The notes: generated by a model not told the origin, from the letters alone. A stretch of DNA of 36,866 nt from Clostridiales bacterium (GCA_004554085.1 SFNY01000044.1:1-36866), one strand, 5' to 3'. Positions 7,237 to 15,205 are shown, counted from the first letter of the stretch. Numbers and translations are program-made.

Positions 7237-8589
7237 TCATGCCTCGCGGGTAAGCTTGTGCACCCAGCGGTAGCAGTTGACGCGGATGGCCGCAGGGAAG
7301 CACTTGAGGAACTGGTCGATGTTCACGCAGACGATCACCGCGATGGCCGGCCAGTGCCACACCAGTCCGCCCAGCCATGCCAGCGGAATGAAGGTGCAGA
7401 TCGCCACCGTGTCCAGAATCAGCACGAAGCGGGTGTCGCCGCCGCCGCGGATGATGCCCGTGTTCACCGGCATCTGGTAGGACATCACCACCAGCACTGC
7501 CGCCTGGATCAGCATGTAGGCGTTGGCCAGATCGTAGGTCTCCTGTGCGATCGTCCCCGCGTACACGCCCAGCAGCGGAATGCGGATGACCAGCATGATC
7601 GCGCCCAGCGCAATTCCGATGCCGATGAAGACCAATTGCAGCGTGCGGGTGTACTGCTTCAGGCGATCCATGTCGCCCTCGCCCACCGTCTTGCCGATGA
7701 GCACCGAGGCCGCCGATGCTGCACCCACCGACGTGACCTTCAACAGCAGAAACACCGTGTTGGAGATCGACTGCGCGGCGATGGCGTATTCGTCCATGTG
7801 CCCCAGGATCACCGTCTGCATGGCGTTGGCGATGCCCCACAAAAAGGCCGCGCCCAGCGTGGGCAGCGACACCAGGATGAAGTCGCGCGCCAGGCCGGCG
7901 TTCCTGCCCAGCAGATCCCGCAGCCGCAGGCCCAGCTTTTTGTCCCGCAGCACGTAGGTTCCCACCACAAGAAATTCCACCACGCGGGCAGTCAGCGTGC
8001 CGATGGCCGCGCCCCGCGCACCCATTTCCGGCGCGCCCAGATGGCCGCCAATGAGCAGGTAGTTGATGCCCACGTTGATGATCAGCGACAGCACCGACAC
8101 CCGCAGCGCAATCTTGACCGACTCCACCACGCGCATCGTGCTCAGCAGCACCGCGGTCAGGGCAAAGAACAGGTAGCTGAAGCGGATGATCTTCAGATAG
8201 GCCACGCCCTCGGCCACATATTCAGCCTGATCCGTGAAGATGCGCAGCGCACCCTCGGGGAAGACGCTCACCAGCGCAAACAGGATCAGCGCCAGCGCGA
8301 TCTCCAGCCGCACGCCGATGGCCGCAATGGAGCGGATCTCCCCCAGCCTGCGCTGACCCCAGTACTGGCTGCCCAGCACGATCAGCGCGTTGCCGATGGC
8401 GTACACCAGCTGCTGATAGACGAACTGAATCTGATTCACCGCCGCTACGCCGGACAGCGCCGCCTGGGAATAGGTGCCAAGCATCAGGTTGTCCGCCAGG
8501 TTCACGCTCAGAATCACGGCCTGCTCCAGCATCAGCGCCACGCACAGCCGCAGAAAGGTCTTGTAAAATTTCCGGTCTTTGGTAAACAT
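7237..8589 (-). CDS. MATE-family multidrug/organic cation exporter
   Basis: 450 residues with about twelve hydrophobic segments in two related halves, the MATE layout. The starts of the halves match the family: LMLEQAVILSVNLADNLMLG near the N-terminus, and LGAAFLWGIANAMQTVILGHM at the middle. GVAAVNQIQFV and AQSISNTVFLLL are the paired pore helices. MATE proteins sit in the cytoplasmic membrane and expel drugs or metabolites in exchange for Na+ or H+; the substrate is unknown. A GGAAGGAAGG tract precedes the ATG. It is transcribed alone, divergently from the miaA-like gene. Confidence 0.9.
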   Translation of the reverse strand: MFTKDRKFYKTFLRLCVALMLEQAVILSVNLADNLMLGTYSQAALSGVAAVNQIQFVYQQLVYAIGNALIVLGSQYWGQRRLGEIRSIAAIGVRLEIALALILFALVSVFPEGALRIFTDQAEYVAEGVAYLKIIRFSYLFFALTAVLLSTMRVVESVKIALRVSVLSLIINVGINYLLIGGHLGAPEMGARGAAIGTLTARVVEFLVVGTYVLRDKKLGLRLRDLLGRNAGLARDFILVSLPTLGAAFLWGIANAMQTVILGHMDEYAIAAQSISNTVFLLLKVTSVGAASAASVLIGKTVGEGDMDRLKQYTRTLQLVFIGIGIALGAIMLVIRIPLLGVYAGTIAQETYDLANAYMLIQAAVLVVMSYQMPVNTGIIRGGGDTRFVLILDTVAICTFIPLAWLGGLVWHWPAIAVIVCVNIDQFLKCFPAAIRVNCYRWVHKLTREA

Positions 8590-8653
8590 GGTTTTTCCTT
8601 CCTTCCGTTTCCAGAGCAGAGTTTAACACGACAAAAAGGAATCTTCAAGCACC

Positions 8654-8682
8654 TTGATGTTTAATTCCGGCTCTGTTATAAT
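8654..8682 (+). promoter_or_regulatory. Promoter of the miaA-like gene
   Basis: TTGATG (8654-8659) and TATAAT (8677-8682) are separated by exactly 17 bp, with a TGT extension before the -10. It lies in the divergent gap with the MATE gene. Confidence 0.75.
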
Positions 8683-8730
8683 GGAACTGTTCTTCCCGAA
8701 CGACTGCACATCCGAAGGAGAGACAGAATC

Positions 8731-9627
8731 ATGAGTCAAAAACCGAAGCTGATCGTCATCGCGGGCACCAACGCCTCCGGCAAGAGTGGTCTGGGCGTGG
8801 AGCTGGCGCGCAGGTACGGCGGCGAGATCGTCTCCGCCGACTCCCGTCAGGTGTTTCAGGGCTACGACCTGGGCAGCGGCAAGATCACGCCCGAGGAGAT
8901 GAAGGGTGTTCCCCATCACCTGATCGACGTCTGCAAATCCAACGACTTCTTCTCCATGCACGACTTCCAGCGCCTGGCCTACGAGGCCATCGACGGCATC
9001 CTCGCGCGCGGCAAGGTTCCCTTTCTGGTGGGCGGCACGGGGCTGTACATCGCCTCCGTCACCGAGGGCTACGTCATGAGCGACCGCATGCCCGACCTCG
9101 CTTACCGCGACGAGCTGGAGCAGAAGTCCACGCCGGAGCTGTACGCCATGCTCGTTTCTCTGGTGCCGGACGTGGAGGTGGACGCGAAGAACCGCAACCG
9201 CGTGATGCGCATGCTGGAGAAGATTCACGACGGCGACGACCACCGCCCTCACAACGAACCCCGCTACGACTGTCTGAAGCTGGGCGTGACCTGGGACCGG
9301 GAGACGCTGAAGGCGCGCATCGACGAGCGCCTCGAAAGGCGCATGCAGCAGGGCATGGTGGACGAGGTGCGTTCGCTCATGGAGAACGGCGCGACCACGG
9401 AATTTCTGTACAAGCTGGGCCTGGAGTACCGCTTCATCAGCCAGTACATCCATGGCGAATTTGAAACCGAGGACGAGATGTGCCAGCAGCTGAGCCTGGC
9501 CATCAAGCGCTTTGCCAAGCGGCAGATGACCTGGTTCCGTCGGGACAAGGAGATCCGCTGGCTGGACATGGGCGGCGATCCCGTGGCGGAGGCCTCGGCG
9601 CTGATCGAAGGTTTCCTGAACATTTAA
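8731..9627 (+). CDS. miaA: tRNA dimethylallyltransferase (MiaA-like)
   Basis: 298 residues, a little short of the usual 300-320. MiaA adds a dimethylallyl group from DMAPP to N6 of A37 in tRNAs that read UNN codons. P-loop GTNASGKS at residues 12-19, substrate-recognition motif SADSRQVF (35-42), GGTGLYI (101-107) and the insert ending in NRNRVMRMLEK (about 154-164) are all in order. Two points differ from textbook MiaA: the P-loop has N where T is usual, and the conserved C-terminal IGYKE is LGLEYR here (229-234). This fits a diverged MiaA lineage. A GGAGA sequence precedes the ATG. It has its own promoter and a terminator, so it is a single-gene unit. Confidence 0.85.
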   Translation: MSQKPKLIVIAGTNASGKSGLGVELARRYGGEIVSADSRQVFQGYDLGSGKITPEEMKGVPHHLIDVCKSNDFFSMHDFQRLAYEAIDGILARGKVPFLVGGTGLYIASVTEGYVMSDRMPDLAYRDELEQKSTPELYAMLVSLVPDVEVDAKNRNRVMRMLEKIHDGDDHRPHNEPRYDCLKLGVTWDRETLKARIDERLERRMQQGMVDEVRSLMENGATTEFLYKLGLEYRFISQYIHGEFETEDEMCQQLSLAIKRFAKRQMTWFRRDKEIRWLDMGGDPVAEASALIEGFLNI

Positions 9628-9633
9628 CTTTCT

Positions 9634-9659
9634 CCCGCATATTTTTGTGCGGGTTTTTT
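9634..9659 (+). terminator. Terminator after the miaA-like gene
   Basis: CCCGCA (9634-9639) pairs with TGCGGG (9648-9653), followed by six T. It starts seven bases after the stop codon. Confidence 0.85.
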
Positions 9660-9670
9660 CATCAATTGCA

Positions 9671-9699
9671 TTGAATAATCGCCTGCATAGGGCTATAAT
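9671..9699 (+). promoter_or_regulatory. Promoter of the ROK kinase unit
   Basis: TTGAAT (9671-9676) and TATAAT (9694-9699) are 17 bp apart. Confidence 0.75.
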
Positions 9700-9734
9700 A
9701 TATCCATTCGATCTTGCATACGGAGGGGAAATGA

Positions 9735-10697
9735 ATGAGAAAATTCAGAATCGGCATTGATGTTGGGGCAACCAATACCAAAATCGGCCTGTTTGACCGT
9801 GAAATGAACCTTCTGGACGCTGCAAGCACGCTCACGGATCAGGAAGCGGATCTGCCGATGCTGATGGACTTCATCGAAGCCCTGGTGCGGCGCATGCTCA
9901 AGCGCAACGACATCAGCATCGACCACCTGCTGGGCGTGGGCACCGCATTTCCTTCCTACATCGACTACAAGGCCGGCATCGTGGTGGAGACGGGCAACAT
10001 CATCGCCCTGACCAACGCCCCGGTGCGCGATCTGCTTCAGGAGCGCCTGGGCGTACGCATCGTGCTGGACAACGACGCGAACCTGGCCGCGCTGGCGGAG
10101 CACCGTCTGGGCGCGGGCATCGGTCAGGACAACATGATCTACGCGGCGCTGGCCACCGGCATCGGCGGCGGCCTGATCCTCAACGGCAGGCTCTACCGCG
10201 GCGTGCACGGCATGGCGGGTGAGATCGGCCACATGTTCATCTCCGATTCCACCGGCTATCCCTGTCCCTGCGGCGTGACCGGCTGCGTGCAGTCCATCGC
10301 CTCCGGCGCATACATGGCCCAGTACGCCACCGACCGCATCAAGGAGGGCGAGGACAGCTCCATTCTGAACTACGCGGGCACCCTGGCCGGCGTCGACATG
10401 GAGGCCGTGGGCAAGGCCCTGCGCGGCGGCGATCCGCTGGCGCTGGAGGTCGTCTCCCGGGGTGCGGAGTACCTGGGCCGCATGTTCCATTCCCTGAACC
10501 AGATCTTCGACATCGACTACTTCGTCTACGGCGGCGGCGTGGCCAAGCTGGGCAGCCCCTTCATCGACCGCGTGGTGGCGGCCTACCGGCGCTACTCCAT
10601 CAACGATGCGCGCCATCCCGCGCAGTTCGTGCCCGCCAAGTTCGGCAACCAGGCCGGCATGTACGGTGCGGCGCTCCTGATCACGGATGAAGCCTGA
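9735..10697 (+). CDS. ROK-family sugar kinase (glucokinase-like)
   Basis: 320 residues. ROK proteins phosphorylate glucose or other hexoses in the cytoplasm, or act as regulators when a DNA-binding domain is present; none is present here. The phosphate loop DVGATNTKIGL is at 9-19 and the catalytic Asp is Asp114 (DNDAN). The ROK signature GEIGHM is at 162-167. The zinc site is complete as His166 with Cys177, Cys179 and Cys184 (CPCGVTGC). AGGAGGG-like sequence precedes the ATG. The 3' end overlaps the metallophosphoesterase gene by 11 bases. Glucokinase is the likeliest activity, but ROK specificity cannot be read safely. Confidence 0.88.
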   Translation: MRKFRIGIDVGATNTKIGLFDREMNLLDAASTLTDQEADLPMLMDFIEALVRRMLKRNDISIDHLLGVGTAFPSYIDYKAGIVVETGNIIALTNAPVRDLLQERLGVRIVLDNDANLAALAEHRLGAGIGQDNMIYAALATGIGGGLILNGRLYRGVHGMAGEIGHMFISDSTGYPCPCGVTGCVQSIASGAYMAQYATDRIKEGEDSSILNYAGTLAGVDMEAVGKALRGGDPLALEVVSRGAEYLGRMFHSLNQIFDIDYFVYGGGVAKLGSPFIDRVVAAYRRYSINDARHPAQFVPAKFGNQAGMYGAALLITDEA

Positions 10698-11472
10698 CCT
10701 CCGCCCAAAGTATCATATCCTCACGCTGCCGGACTGCACGCTGCATCCCGGCGCGTTTTGTCTGCCGGAGACGGAGCATGTTCGCATCGGCGGCGCACCG
10801 GCATGGATGCGCGGCGTTCGTGCGCTGTTCGTCAGCGACGTGCACCTGCGCGACAGCGTCTCCGACGCGAAGCTGCACGCGCTGATCGAACGGATTCGCA
10901 GTACGCATGCCGACCTTCTGCTGCTGGGCGGCGACTATGCCGAGACTCCGGAGCAGTGCGCACGCTTCTTTCAGGCCCTGTCCGCCTGCGACTTCCCGCT
11001 GGGCGCGTACGCCGTTCCCGGCAACAACGATCCCCGGGAGACAGAGGTTCTCGCCGGGATGATGGCTCCGGCAAGGGTGGTTCTGCTCAAGAACCGCTGC
11101 GCACAGATTCAGATGAAGGGGAATCGTCTGGAGATCGCCGGCTGCGACGACCACAAGTACGGCTTGCCCCGCACGAAGGGCCTGTTCGGTGACCGCGCGG
11201 GCTATCGCATCCTGCTGTCCCACTTCCCCGCAAAAACGGACTGCGCCTGCGAGCTGATGCTCAGCGGCCACACCCACGCGGGACAGTTCAACCTGCTGGG
11301 CCTGACCCCCTACTCCATCGGCTTCGAGCGCAGCTTCCATCACCTGGCCATACGCGGCCTGCACCGCATGGGCGGCATGCAGCTGCTGGTGGGCAACGGC
11401 ATCGGCGTGAGCCGCCTGCCCCTGCGCGTCGGCGCATCGCCGCGCATCTATCTGCTGGAATTTGGCAACTGA
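10687..11472 (+). CDS. Metallophosphoesterase (calcineurin-like)
   Basis: 261 residues. All five blocks of the calcineurin-like phosphoesterase core are visible: D-x-H as Asp51/His53, GGD at 81-83, GNND at 112-115, His179 in LSHFP, and GHTHAGQ (194-200). The GHTHAGQ ending with a downstream FNLLG is typical of the YaeI/YkuE branch, which acts on phospholipid-type substrates in some bacteria. Unlike many of those, this one has no clear N-terminal membrane segment or signal peptide. It overlaps the ROK gene by 11 bp and is followed 31 bp later by the MFS gene. The substrate is unknown. Confidence 0.87.
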   Translation: MKPDLRPKYHILTLPDCTLHPGAFCLPETEHVRIGGAPAWMRGVRALFVSDVHLRDSVSDAKLHALIERIRSTHADLLLLGGDYAETPEQCARFFQALSACDFPLGAYAVPGNNDPRETEVLAGMMAPARVVLLKNRCAQIQMKGNRLEIAGCDDHKYGLPRTKGLFGDRAGYRILLSHFPAKTDCACELMLSGHTHAGQFNLLGLTPYSIGFERSFHHLAIRGLHRMGGMQLLVGNGIGVSRLPLRVGASPRIYLLEFGN

Positions 11473-11503
11473 GCCGAACATCAAAATCCGGAGTATATCT
11501 GAT

Positions 11504-12715
11504 ATGAAACAAAACTGGAAACGGAAGTTCTTCACCATCGCCGCGGGGCAGATGGCCTCGCTGATCGGTAGCTCTGCGGTGCAGTTCGCGCTGATCTGGT
11601 GGATCGCAAGCGAGACGGCCTCGGTGACGCTGATGGGCCTGTCCGGCATCGTGGCCTTCCTGCCTGCGGCGGTCTTGAGCCCGGCGGCGGGCATCGCGGC
11701 CGACCACTACTCCCGCAAGGCCATTTGCATATTTTCCGACCTGTTCATCGGCGCGGTGGCGGCGGCATTCGCGCTGCTGCTGTGGCGCTTCGAGCTGCCG
11801 GTGTGGACGGCGCTGCTGATCCTGTTTCTGCGCAGCGTGGGCAACACCTTTCAGCAGCCCGCCATTCAGGCCCTCATTCCCCAGTTCGTGCCCGAGGACG
11901 AGCTGATGCGGGTGGGCGGCTGGAACCAGATGATGAGCTCCGGCTCCTTCCTGCTGGGGCCTGCTCTGGGCGCGGTGCTGTACGCAGCGTTCCCGCTGCC
12001 GGTAGTGCTGCTGACCGACCTCATCGGCGCGGTGCTGGCCAGCTCCCTGTTGGCGGCGGTGTCCATCCCACCGATGCGGCGCGTTCCGCATGAAAAGCGC
12101 GGCTCCCTGCACGAGCTGCGCGAGGGCCTGACGGTGTTCCGGGAGGATCGAAGGCTGGGGCTGATGATTGCCGCGGAGACGCTGAGTATGATCTTCATCC
12201 TGCCCATGGCCTCCTTCTACCCGCTGATGACCAGCGACTACTTCCACGCCTCCGCCTGGCACGGCAGCGCCGTGGAGATCGCCTACGCCCTGGGCATGAT
12301 GGTCGCCGCCTTCCTGATGGGCAGCGTGATCAAGCCCCGCCGTCCGCTGTGGGCCGCCTATCTGGGCATGCTGGGCATGGGTGCAGCCTGCGCGGTCTGC
12401 GGAATTCTGCCGCCGCAGATGTGGGCCTGGTACGTGTTCACCCTCGCCTGCGCGCTGCTGGGCGCGTTCTGCAATGTGCACAACGTGCCGCTGGTCGCCT
12501 ACATGCAGGCCACCATTCCCGGCGAAAAGATGGGCCGCGCCTTCGCCCTCACCGCTCTGATGTCCTCCATCGCGCTGCCGCTGGGCCTGGCCGTCTGCAC
12601 CCCCATCGCCGAACAGATCGGCGTGCACCGCTGGTTCCTGATCTCCGGCGTGGGCATCTGCCTGATCACCGTTCCCGCCATGGTGCTGCACCTGCGATTG
12701 GAGCATCAGAAATGA
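11504..12715 (+). CDS. MFS exporter of the DHA3 (MefA-like) drug efflux family
   Basis: 403 residues with twelve predicted membrane helices. The N-terminus (NWKRKFFTIAAGQMASLIGS) closely follows that of the macrolide exporter MefA and its relatives, and the loop between helices 2 and 3 carries the MFS motif-A remnant GIAADHYSRKA. Such proteins expel drugs using the proton gradient; actual resistance is not implied. I start at the ATG at 11504, which has GGAG ten bases upstream, not at a TTG 42 bases earlier that overlaps the preceding gene. It closes the ROK-phosphoesterase-MFS unit. No macrolide-resistance methylase or ABC-F gene is adjacent. Confidence 0.88.
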   Translation: MKQNWKRKFFTIAAGQMASLIGSSAVQFALIWWIASETASVTLMGLSGIVAFLPAAVLSPAAGIAADHYSRKAICIFSDLFIGAVAAAFALLLWRFELPVWTALLILFLRSVGNTFQQPAIQALIPQFVPEDELMRVGGWNQMMSSGSFLLGPALGAVLYAAFPLPVVLLTDLIGAVLASSLLAAVSIPPMRRVPHEKRGSLHELREGLTVFREDRRLGLMIAAETLSMIFILPMASFYPLMTSDYFHASAWHGSAVEIAYALGMMVAAFLMGSVIKPRRPLWAAYLGMLGMGAACAVCGILPPQMWAWYVFTLACALLGAFCNVHNVPLVAYMQATIPGEKMGRAFALTALMSSIALPLGLAVCTPIAEQIGVHRWFLISGVGICLITVPAMVLHLRLEHQK

Positions 12716-12725
12716 ATACGTGAAC

Positions 12726-12751
12726 GGCGGGGTGTGGGCAACCCGCCCTAC
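12726..12751. repeat. REP-like palindrome, variant copy
   Basis: GGCGGGG, a TGTGGGCAA centre and CCCGCC, followed by CTAC. It resembles the copies at 14836 and 15085 but has a different centre. It lies just past the MFS stop codon and is followed by CATTTTTG, so it may also stop that transcript. Confidence 0.55.
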
Positions 12752-12779
12752 ATTTTTGTTTGGAGACAACCCTTTCTGT

Positions 12780-12822
12780 TTTTCCAAAAAGGAATGCCCC
12801 GGAGCAAAGCATGCTCCGGGGT
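12780..12822 (-). terminator. Terminator of yjdF
   Basis: On the minus strand CCCCGGAGC and GCTCCGGGG form a 9-bp stem, followed by CATTCCTTTTT. It lies 12 bp past the yjdF stop codon. Confidence 0.8.
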
Positions 12823-12834
12823 CGGCTTTTGCGG

Positions 12835-13242
12835 TCAGTGGCCGCAGCGTCTGGCCTTCCTCTTCTCCTGACGAAGCTGGAACCTGCGCTCCGCTTCCTC
12901 CTCCGCGCGCTCCCTGCGGTCGGACTTGCGCTGCGCGGCGCGCAGCTCCCGATCCAGCTGCAGGGCCTGCTGGGAGCGCGTGCCCACGCCGCCGCCGGTC
13001 TCCCGGGCGGCCTGGCGCTGGCGACGCTTGGGGTTGACTGCCATGGGGCTGCGGGTCGCATCCTCCACGGCGGGCGAGTAGCGCAAATGAGGGAACTCCC
13101 TCTGCACCCACTGAAGCACCTCGATCTCGCTGGGCTCCGGCCCGACCACCTGCCGGGCGACGCTGAGCCGGCCGTTCTCGCGGCGCTCCACCAGTATCGC
13201 GTAAAAGGGATCGTCGAAATAGACCAGAATGGTGACCGACAT
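12835..13242 (-). CDS. yjdF: YjdF family protein (DUF2992)
   Basis: 135 residues. The N-terminal ~60 residues form the recognisable YjdF domain (ILVYFDDPFYAILVERR, ARQVVGPEPSEIEVL). The C-terminal half is a basic, charged tail (NPKRRQRQAARE, then many Arg/Lys/Glu residues) ending in RKARRCGH, as in the family. Its biochemical role is unknown. In many Firmicutes it is the gene controlled by the yjdF riboswitch, which binds azaaromatic compounds in vitro. Here the leader at 13251-13378 is strongly structured and can mask the ribosome binding site. GGAGG is eight bases before the ATG. It is a single-gene unit with its own promoter and terminator. Confidence 0.9.
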   Translation of the reverse strand: MSVTILVYFDDPFYAILVERRENGRLSVARQVVGPEPSEIEVLQWVQREFPHLRYSPAVEDATRSPMAVNPKRRQRQAARETGGGVGTRSQQALQLDRELRAAQRKSDRRERAEEEAERRFQLRQEKRKARRCGH

Positions 13243-13250
13243 ACTGCATT

Positions 13251-13378
13251 CCTCCTGTGTGCCGGCGGTTTTGATTCGGATCGGCGGACGACCCCACAGG
13301 AGGGAGGGTTACTGATGGCGGCAAGCCGCCACGTCCGGACTACCTACCGGACCGTGTTTTTCCAATCCGCTCCGGCTT
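13251..13378 (-). promoter_or_regulatory. yjdF riboswitch-like leader with SD sequestration
   Basis: The minus-strand leader contains a 6-bp hairpin (13333-13338 with 13347-13352), then GGCGGC/GCCGCC (13317-13330). It then has CCTCCTGTG (13295-13303), the perfect complement of CACAGGAGG (13251-13259), which is the yjdF Shine-Dalgarno sequence. Pairing would hide the ribosome binding site, so control of translation is likely. The gene behind it is yjdF, the usual partner of this riboswitch class. The structure and complementarity are seen; the class assignment rests on gene context and my memory of the consensus. Confidence 0.75.
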
Positions 13379-13382
13379 TTCC

Positions 13383-13411
13383 ATTGTAGCAGAATTTTCC
13401 ATCCCTGTAAA
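13383..13411 (-). promoter_or_regulatory. Promoter of yjdF
   Basis: On the minus strand TTTACA (13406-13411) and TACAAT (13383-13388) are 17 bp apart, with a TGC extension. The predicted transcript start is near 13376, so the leader is about 135 nt. Confidence 0.75.
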
Positions 13412-13415
13412 CCGC

Positions 13416-14414
13416 TCAATCGCACACGCCCAGCTTGATGACCTGGCCCGGGAAGATCAGGTTCGGATTGGAAATCTGGTTGATGGAGGCGATGCGCCGC
13501 CAGTTCAGATCGAAGCGCTGGGCGATGGCGGACAGGCTGTCGCCCTTGCGCACGGTGTAGCTGTCGCAGCAGGGGTAGGGCACTGAAGCGTCCACCCGGA
13601 GGTACAGCCGCTGTCCGGGCAGGATCAGATCGGGGTTCTGGATGTCGTTGATCTTTACGATGGAATCCACACTGGTGCGAAACAGCCGCGCGATGCCGCT
13701 CAAGGTATCGCCGTAGGCCACGTTGATGCAGATCAGCTTGGTGCGCGCAGGTTCCTCCTCCGGCGGCGTGGGCAGCACGATCTCCGCCTTCAGCATGCCC
13801 GAGGTGAAGCGGCTCACCGGCACGCTGGCGCAGGGGCAGTTGGGGTCCTCCAGATCGGTTCTGTACTGCCAGCCCACCCAGCCCTTCCAGGGAGAATTGC
13901 CCGCCTGAGGATTCTCCGCGTCGCTCTCGTCGATCACCCACAGCGGATAGCGCTCGGCGATGCTGCGGTTCCACAGCAGGTTGGCGCTCTGCGCGTCGGT
14001 GTAGACCGCCGGAGCGACCCCCGTGGCGCTCTCCACCGCCTGAAGAAACGCCAGGGCGATGCGGTTGGCTGCGTCGATGCTCAGGCCGTTCAGCGTCTCG
14101 AACAGCATCGCCGGGCGCAGCGCATAGTCGTAGCCGGAGATCGCCTGCACGAAGCGCTGGGCCTGTTCTCGCGCCCCGGCCTCGTCCTCTGCGGTGAGGT
14201 AGTGGTAGAAGCCGATGCGCAGATTGTTTTCCCGGGCGTTCTCTACCAGTTGGGAAAGCCGCGCGTCGGTGTAGTCGTCCCCGGCGGTGGCCCGCAGCAC
14301 CGCCGCGCCGATTCCCTGATTCTTGTAGGCCGCAAAGTTAGCGGCGGTGGCGAATTCGTTCACGGTCACGCCCTCAAAGAGGATCTCTCCCCTGGGTGGC
14401 AATGATTTGGCCAT
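13416..14414 (-). CDS. GH25-like protein with two C-terminal LysM domains
   Basis: 332 residues. Residues ~13-207 have the outline of a GH25 (Chalaropsis-type) lysozyme: YKNQGIGAAVLRATAG, RIGFYHYLTA, and the closing WVGWQYRTDLED. Two LysM peptidoglycan-binding modules follow at about 228-273 and 284-328 (YGDTLSGIARLF, KGDSLSAIAQRF). The usual D-x-E catalytic pair of GH25 appears as L-F-E (104-106), so the Asp is missing and hydrolase activity is doubtful. No signal peptide or membrane segment is visible. LysM proteins without export signals are common on spores, which would fit the divergent spoIIID gene 109 bp away, but this is inference. The closest role is a cell-wall or spore-cortex binding protein. 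Confidence 0.82.
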   Translation of the reverse strand: MAKSLPPRGEILFEGVTVNEFATAANFAAYKNQGIGAAVLRATAGDDYTDARLSQLVENARENNLRIGFYHYLTAEDEAGAREQAQRFVQAISGYDYALRPAMLFETLNGLSIDAANRIALAFLQAVESATGVAPAVYTDAQSANLLWNRSIAERYPLWVIDESDAENPQAGNSPWKGWVGWQYRTDLEDPNCPCASVPVSRFTSGMLKAEIVLPTPPEEEPARTKLICINVAYGDTLSGIARLFRTSVDSIVKINDIQNPDLILPGQRLYLRVDASVPYPCCDSYTVRKGDSLSAIAQRFDLNWRRIASINQISNPNLIFPGQVIKLGVCD

Positions 14415-14523
14415 ACCCTCACATCCTTCCTGCCTGCGATTCTATGTCCTCCCGCCGGGAATTAGCACCCGCATGGTGGAAAACGAACGCGCATAGCCTG
14501 AACCGAGCGAGGGGGGAGGGCAT

Positions 14524-14820
14524 GTGAGGGAAGATGTTCGCCTGCGGGTGATGCAGGCGGCGGAACACATCCTGGAGACCGGGGCCACGGTGCGCGCCTG
14601 CGCGGGCAGCTTCGGCGTGAGCAAGACCACCATCCACAAGGACATGCGCGAGCGCCTGCCGAAGATGGACAGTGATCTGAGCAGGCGCGTGGACGCGGTG
14701 CTTCAGAGGAACCTTCAGGAGCGGCACCTGCGCGGCGGCGAGGCGACCCGCCGGAAGTACAGTTCACTGCGAGCGCAGGACGGCGCAGTCGCAGAGACGG
14801 ATTCCGATAGCGTGAATTAG
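14524..14820 (+). CDS. spoIIID: Sporulation transcription factor SpoIIID
   Basis: 98 residues. SpoIIID is a small DNA-binding protein of the mother cell that tunes the sigma-E regulon and leads to sigma-K. The helix-turn-helix is SFGVSKTTIHKDM (about 29-41), and the family hallmark HLRGGEATRRKY is at 68-79. The C-terminal tail is variable. The start is GTG, seven residues before the family-conserved region, preceded by a GAGGGGGGAGGG tract. It ends in TAG. Its presence is direct evidence that the organism belongs to an endospore-forming lineage. It is divergent from the LysM gene and upstream of the cysteine-rich coat-like gene. Confidence 0.93.
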   Translation: MREDVRLRVMQAAEHILETGATVRACAGSFGVSKTTIHKDMRERLPKMDSDLSRRVDAVLQRNLQERHLRGGEATRRKYSSLRAQDGAVAETDSDSVN

Positions 14821-14835
14821 ATGGTATCCATTCGT

Positions 14836-14860
14836 CGGGATGAGGACATCCCGCCCTACG
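14836..14860. repeat. REP-like palindrome, copy 1
   Basis: CGGGATGAGGACATCCCG followed by CCCTACG. It shares CGGGATGAGG, the CATCCCGCCCTACG arm and orientation with the copy at 15085. Confidence 0.65.
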
Positions 14861-14934
14861 GTCATAGGAGAGTTCTCTCGAATCCGATGGTGAAAAAGTG
14901 TGATGCCGAAAGAACCCCCCCAACCGGACGTAAG

Positions 14935-14965
14935 AAATTCAGCTCATAGCCGCCGAGCTGAATTT
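14935..14965. repeat. Perfect 11-bp inverted repeat
   Basis: AAATTCAGCTC (14935-14945) and GAGCTGAATTT (14955-14965) flank a 9-nt loop. There is no T-run on the plus strand; on the minus strand CTTACG follows. It may be a weak terminator of spoIIID. Confidence 0.5.
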
Positions 14966-15003
14966 CGTGCCAACAGCTACAGATGCATCCGGAAAGAAAC
15001 ATA

Positions 15004-15038
15004 GAATCCATGCCCCATTCTTTCCGGGGCATGGATTC
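15004..15038. repeat. Perfect 13-bp inverted repeat
   Basis: GAATCCATGCCCC (15004-15016) pairs with GGGGCATGGATTC (15026-15038) around a 9-nt loop, followed by GTTCGCTC. It is probably a transcription end or an element foot in the spoIIID/coat-gene gap (14821-15250), which otherwise holds only the REP-like copies and no gene. Confidence 0.5.
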
Positions 15039-15084
15039 GTTCGCTCAAACCGCGCCAGCGATGTGGATGTGGCGCCACGCCACC

Positions 15085-15111
15085 GGCGGGATGAGGGCAT
15101 CCCGCCCTACG
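15085..15111. repeat. REP-like palindrome, copy 2
   Basis: GGCGGGATG, AGGG, CATCCCGCC, then CTACG. It is the most symmetrical of the three related copies. Confidence 0.65.
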
Positions 15112-15177
15112 CTTGTGCGGAGGATGTTTCAAAGCAGGCTCCATGTTTCAAGACAGCCGCCCTTCCATTTCAGCCCG

Positions 15178-15205
15178 CACCCTTTTTCCCCGGGGTCATA
15201 GTATG
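15178..15205 (+). promoter_or_regulatory. Sigma-K-like promoter of the cysteine-rich gene
   Basis: CACC (15178-15181) then CATAGTATG (15197-15205), with 16 nt between AC and CATA. The Bacillus sigma-K consensus is mACm, 16-17 nt, CATAnnnTA; only the last A is off. The position fits a leader of about 40 nt. Confidence 0.5.
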
